Positions 60,992 through 64,000 of a stretch of DNA of 64,000 nt are shown one piece after another. Both the position numbers and the translations under genes were made by a program. Numbering within the stretch: the stretch's first letter is position 1; each line of letters begins with the position of its first letter. The notes under the pieces are model-generated. The model was not told the DNA's origin and did not search any database. It saw only the letters and a list, made by a program, of their open reading frames with translations. Source of the DNA: Xestospongia bergquistia (Eukaryota; Porifera; Demospongiae; Haplosclerida; Petrosiidae); NCBI GenBank assembly GCA_963965975.1, contig OZ014422.1, forward strand, positions 4,673,155 to 4,737,154, read 5' to 3'.

Positions 60992-61277
60992 TAAACTGCT
61001 ATTAACAGTTTAGTAAGTTGTTTTGCATTAACACTCTAAAGTCTTTAATTTAAAGACTTTAGAAATTTGTGACTATTGAGTGAAGTTTATAAAGTAAACT
61101 GGTCAGTCTAAAGGACTCTATGAAAGTAAATAAATAACCATCTATTAAAAGTTTAGTAAGTTGGTTTGCATTAAAACTCTAAAGTCTTTAATTTAAAGAC
61201 TTTAAAAGGTTTAGACTATTAAGTGAAGTTTATAAAAAAAATAGCTCAGTCTAAAGGACTGTGTGGGACTAACTAAA
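60992..61277 (+). repeat. Dimer duplication, copy 1
   Basis: Two monomers (60992-61134 and 61135-61277, each exactly 143 bp): a G unit with 'aactggtcag' and a unit with head 'taaccatctattaaaag' and 'aaaaaaaatagctcag'. Confidence 0.9.
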
Positions 61278-61563
61278 TAAACTGCTATTAAAAGTTTAGT
61301 AAGTTGTTTTGCATTAACACTCTAAAGTCTTTAATTTAAAGACTTTAGAAATTTGTGACTATTGAGTGAAGTTTATAAAGTAAACTGGTCAGTCTAAAGG
61401 ACTCTATGAAACTAAATAAATAACCTGCTATTAAAAGTTTAGTAAGTTGGTTTGCATAAAAACTCTAAAGTCTTTAATTTAGAGACTTTAAAAGGTTTAG
61501 ACTATTAAGTGAAGTTTATAAAAAAAATATCTCAGTCTAAAGGACTGTGTGGGACTAACTAAA
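61278..61563 (+). repeat. Dimer duplication, copy 2
   Basis: It repeats 60992-61277 at exactly 286 bp with a few differences ('taacctgc' for 'taaccatc', 'gcataaaaac' for 'gcattaaaac', 'atatctcag' for 'atagctcag'). Confidence 0.9.
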
Positions 61564-62278
61564 TAAACTGCTATTAAAAGTTTAGTAAGATTTTTTGCAT
61601 TAACACTCCAAAGTCTTTAAATTAAAGTTTTTAGAAGGTTTAAACTATTGATTGATGTTTATAAAGTAAAGTGCTTAGTCTAAAGGACTCTATGGGACTA
61701 AGTAAATAAATTGTTATTAACAGTTTAGTAAGTTGGTTTGCATTAACACTCTAAAGTCTTTAATTTAAAGACTTCATAAGGTTTAGACTATTGAGTATAT
61801 TTTATAATGTAAACAGCTCAGTCTAAAGGACTCTATGGGACTAACTAAATAAACTGTTATTAACAGTTTAGCAAGTTGGTTTGCATTAACACTCTAAAGT
61901 CTTTAATTTAAAGAATTTAGAAGTTTTAGAGTACTGAGTAAATTTTATAAAGTAAACTGCTCATACTAAAGGACTCTATGGGACTAACTAAATAAACTGC
62001 TATTAACAGTTTAGTAAGTTGGTTTGCATTATCACTCTAAAGTCTTTAAATTAAAGAGTTTAGAACGTTTAGACTATTGAGTGAAGTTTATAATGTAAAG
62101 AGCTCAGTCTAAAGGACTCTATGGGACTAACTAAATAAACTGTTATTAACTGTTTAGCAAGTTCGCTTGCATTAACACTCTAAAGTCTTTACTTTAAAAA
62201 CGTTAGAAGGTTTAGACTATTGAGTGAAGTTTATAAAGTAAACAGCTCAGTTTAAAGGACTCTATGAAACTAAATAAA
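61564..62278 (+). repeat. E-F-D/B-C-D run
   Basis: Five monomers: E, F, a hybrid with D head ('ctgttattaac', 'gcaag') and B body ('agaatttag', 'gagtactgag'), C with 'attatcactc', and D. It matches the order at about 54430-55137, and the same hybrid returns at about 63849. Confidence 0.82.
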
Positions 62279-62849
62279 TAAACTGCTTTTAACAGTTTAG
62301 TAAGTTGGTTTGCATTAACACTCTAAAGTCTTCAATTTAAAGACTTTAGAATGTTTGGACTATTGAGTGAAGTTTTGAAAGTAAACAGCTCTGTCTAAAG
62401 GACTCTATGGGACTAACTAAATAAACCGCTATTAACAGTTTAGTAAGTTGGTTTGCATTAACACTCTAAAGTCTTTAATTTAAAGAATTTAGAAGGTTTA
62501 GAGTACTGAGTAAATTTTATAATGTAAACAGGTCAGTCTAAAGGACTCTATGGGACTAACTAAATAAACTGCTATTAACAGTTTAGTAAGTTGGTTTGCA
62601 TTAACACTCTAAAGTCTTTAATTTAAAGACTTTAGAATGTTTAGACTATTGAGTGAAGTTTATAAAGTAAACAGCTCAGTGTAAAGGACTCTATGAAACT
62701 AAATAAATAAAGTGCTATTAACAGTTTATTAAGTTGGTTTGCATTAACACTCTAAGTCTTTAAATTAAAGACTTTAGAAGGTTTAGACTATTGAGTGAAT
62801 TTTATAAAGTAAACAGCTCAGTCTAAAGGACTCTATGAAGCTAAATAAA
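62279..62849 (+). repeat. Tetramer duplication, copy 1
   Basis: 571 bp: A ('gtcttcaattt', 'gaatgtttggac', 'gttttgaaag'), B ('ttataatgtaaacagg'), C ('gaatgtttagac') and a unit with 'agtgctattaacagtttatt' and 'ctctaagtc'. Confidence 0.92.
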
Positions 62850-63420
62850 TAAACTGCTATTAACAGTTTAGTAAGTTGGTTTGCATTAACACTCTAAAGT
62901 CTTCAATTTAAAGACTTTAGAATGTTTGGACTATTGAGTGAAGTTTTGAAAGTAAACTGCTCTGTCTAAAGGACTCTATGGGACTAACTATGTAAACCGC
63001 TATTAACAGTTTAGTAAGTTTGTTTGCATTAACACTCTAAAGTCTTTAATTTAAAGAATTTAGAAGGTTTAGAGTACTGAGTAAACTTTATAATGTAAAC
63101 AGGTCAGTCTAAAGGACTCTATGGGACTAACTAAATAAACTGCTATTAACAGTTTAGTAAGTTGGTATGCATTAACACTCTAAAGTCTTTAATTTAAAGA
63201 CTTTAGAATGTTTAGACTATTGAGTGAAGTTTATAAAGTAAACAGCTCAGTCTGAAGGACTCTATGAAACTAAATAAATAAAGTGCTATTAACAGTTTAT
63301 TAAGTTGGTTTGCATTAACACTCTAAGTCTTTAAATTACAGACTTTAGAAGGTTTAGACTATTGAGTGATTTTTATAAAGTAAACAGCTCAGTCTAAAGG
63401 ACTCTGTGGGACTAACTAAG
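62850..63420 (+). repeat. Tetramer duplication, copy 2
   Basis: It repeats 62279-62849 at 571 bp (4 x 143 minus 1) with all the private words kept. The first head differs ('ctgctattaac' for 'ctgcttttaac') because the preceding tail is H ('gaagctaaataaa'). The crossover therefore lay in the head of this monomer. Confidence 0.92.
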
Positions 63421-64000
63421 TAAACTGCTATTAACAGTTTAGTAAGTTTGTTTGCATTAACACTCTAAAGTCTTTAAACTTAAGAGTTTAGAAGGTTTAA
63501 ACTATTGAGTGAAGTTTATAAAGTAAAGAGCTTAGTTTGAAGGACTCTATGGGACTAAGTAAATAAACTGTTATTAACAGTTTAGTAAGTTGGTTTGCAT
63601 TAACACTCCAAAGTCTTTAATTTAAAGAATTTAGAAGGTTTAGACTATTAAGTGAAGTTTATAAAGAAAATAGCTCAGTCTAAAGGACTGTGTGGGACAA
63701 ACTAAATAAACTGCTATTAAAAGTTTAGTAAGATGTTTTGCATTAACTCTCTAAAGTCTTTAAATTAAAGTGTTTAGAAGGTTTAGACTATTGAGTAAGT
63801 TTTATAATGTAAACAGGTCAGTCTAAAGGACTCTATGGGACTAACTAAATAAACTGTTATTAACAGTTTAGCAAGTTGGTTTGCATTAACACTCTAAAGT
63901 CTTTAATTTAAAGAATTTAGAGGGTTTAGAGTACTGAGTAAATCTTATAAAGTAAACTGCTCATACTAAAGGACTCTATGGGACTAACTAAATAAACTGC
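63421..64000 (+). repeat. E/F-type units, D/B hybrid and C to the window edge
   Basis: It begins with an E-like body ('aaacttaagag', 'gagcttag'), then F-like and E units. An E/F-C hybrid ('gagtaagttttataatgtaaacagg') is followed by the D/B hybrid at about 63849 and a C monomer cut by the window end. The array continues beyond. Confidence 0.78.

Larger units (their letters stand above)
1..64000 (+). repeat. 143-bp satellite array filling the whole window
   Basis: A monomer of 143 bp repeats head to tail with no inversion and no foreign insertion that I could see. Successive 'taaactg' starts fall at 1, 144, 287, 430 and 573. The exact 143-bp spacing is kept over long stretches, with only single-base indels. 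The best-conserved stretch is monomer positions about 31 to 62, around 'tttgcattaa' and 'aagtctttaatttaaag'. The unit is about 30% G+C and the consensus has no CpG. Every monomer carries stops in all three forward frames (taa at 1, taa at 12, tag at 20) and in all three reverse frames. This indicates eukaryotic tandem satellite, probably centromeric or pericentromeric. The chromosomal location is inferred from array type, not shown. I do not recognise the family. Confidence 0.97.

Noticed and set aside
1..64000. Possible coding sequences or small ORFs
   Set aside because: Stops recur in all six frames within every 143-bp unit, and 143 is not a multiple of three. Any short open stretch is a by-product of the repeat.
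1..64000. CRISPR array or phage/plasmid iterons
   Set aside because: There are no unique spacers between the repeats. The whole 143-bp unit is repeated for 64 kb, which does not fit a prokaryotic array or iteron set.
1..64000. Alpha satellite or CENP-B boxes
   Set aside because: The unit length is 143, not 171, and I saw no motif with the TTCG and CGGG halves of the CENP-B box. The TTCG at about 6366 lacks the rest.
1..64000. Assignment to a known 142-144 bp beetle satellite or any other named family
   Set aside because: Unit length alone is not evidence, and I cannot compare sequences here. No species call is made.

Overview
The whole 64 kb window is one satellite DNA array. A unit of 143 bp (about 30% G+C) is repeated head to tail in a single orientation from the first base to the last, about 447 times. 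I found no interruption by a transposon, a gene or any unique sequence. All six reading frames are closed by stops within each monomer, so the window has no protein-coding content. This is typical of centromeric or other heterochromatic satellite in a eukaryotic chromosome. I cannot name the species, and I do not recognise the monomer as a known satellite family.

Monomers fall into recognisable types. I use letters and number each monomer from its 'taaactg' start. A has head 'ctgcttttaac' and 'gaagtttttaaag'. B has 'aaccgctattaac', 'ttgatttgcat', 'agaatttag', 'gagtactgagtaaa' and 'aactggtcag'. C has 'ctgctattaac' and is closest to consensus. D has 'ctgttattaac', 'gcaag', 'agacgttag', 'cagttt' and a 'gaaactaaataaa' tail. 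E has 'gatgttttgc', 'aaattaaagtg', 'gagcttag' and an 'actaagtaaa' tail. F has 'cagattag', 'acaatctaaag', 'ttataagg' and often 'gctcattc'. F' is an F variant with head 'cttttattaac' and 'gaggaaattt'. A' has 'aaattaaagag' and 'tgtagacag'. G has 'gaaatttgtgac' and 'ctctgtataaagg'. H has a 'gaagctaaataaa' tail. A-B-C-D is a 572-bp tetramer that forms the backbone of the window.

Region by region. 1-11435 is a well-homogenised higher-order repeat (HOR). Its unit is 20 monomers (2857 bp) in copy 1 and 19 in copy 2, where an F and an A monomer are fused. Copy 3 is interrupted by a 3001-bp insertion whose first 2.57 kb is a near-copy of 109-2684. 11436-26434 is a heterogeneous mosaic in which G and H monomers first appear and a five-monomer module E-F-A'-D-A (715 bp) recurs. 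26435-29148 is an older, diverged copy of the 19-monomer HOR. 31009-34146 is a nearly perfect tandem duplication of an 11-monomer unit. 35210-42431 holds two diverged copies of a roughly 2.8 kb block. 43860-46716 is a local mini-HOR. 47212-52204 is an 18-monomer tandem duplication whose second copy lost one D monomer. 55138-58277 is a second, independent 11-monomer tandem duplication. 58421-63420 holds a 10/8-monomer pair, a 286-bp dimer pair and a 571-bp tetramer pair.

The duplications have lengths close to whole multiples of 143 bp and their junctions stay in monomer register. This is the expected signature of unequal homologous exchange. Within the monomer, three dyad symmetries at roughly one-third spacing cover much of the unit. 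The most informative content is therefore the nested amplification history and the dyad-rich monomer, not genes. All identity statements are by eye; no alignment was computed.
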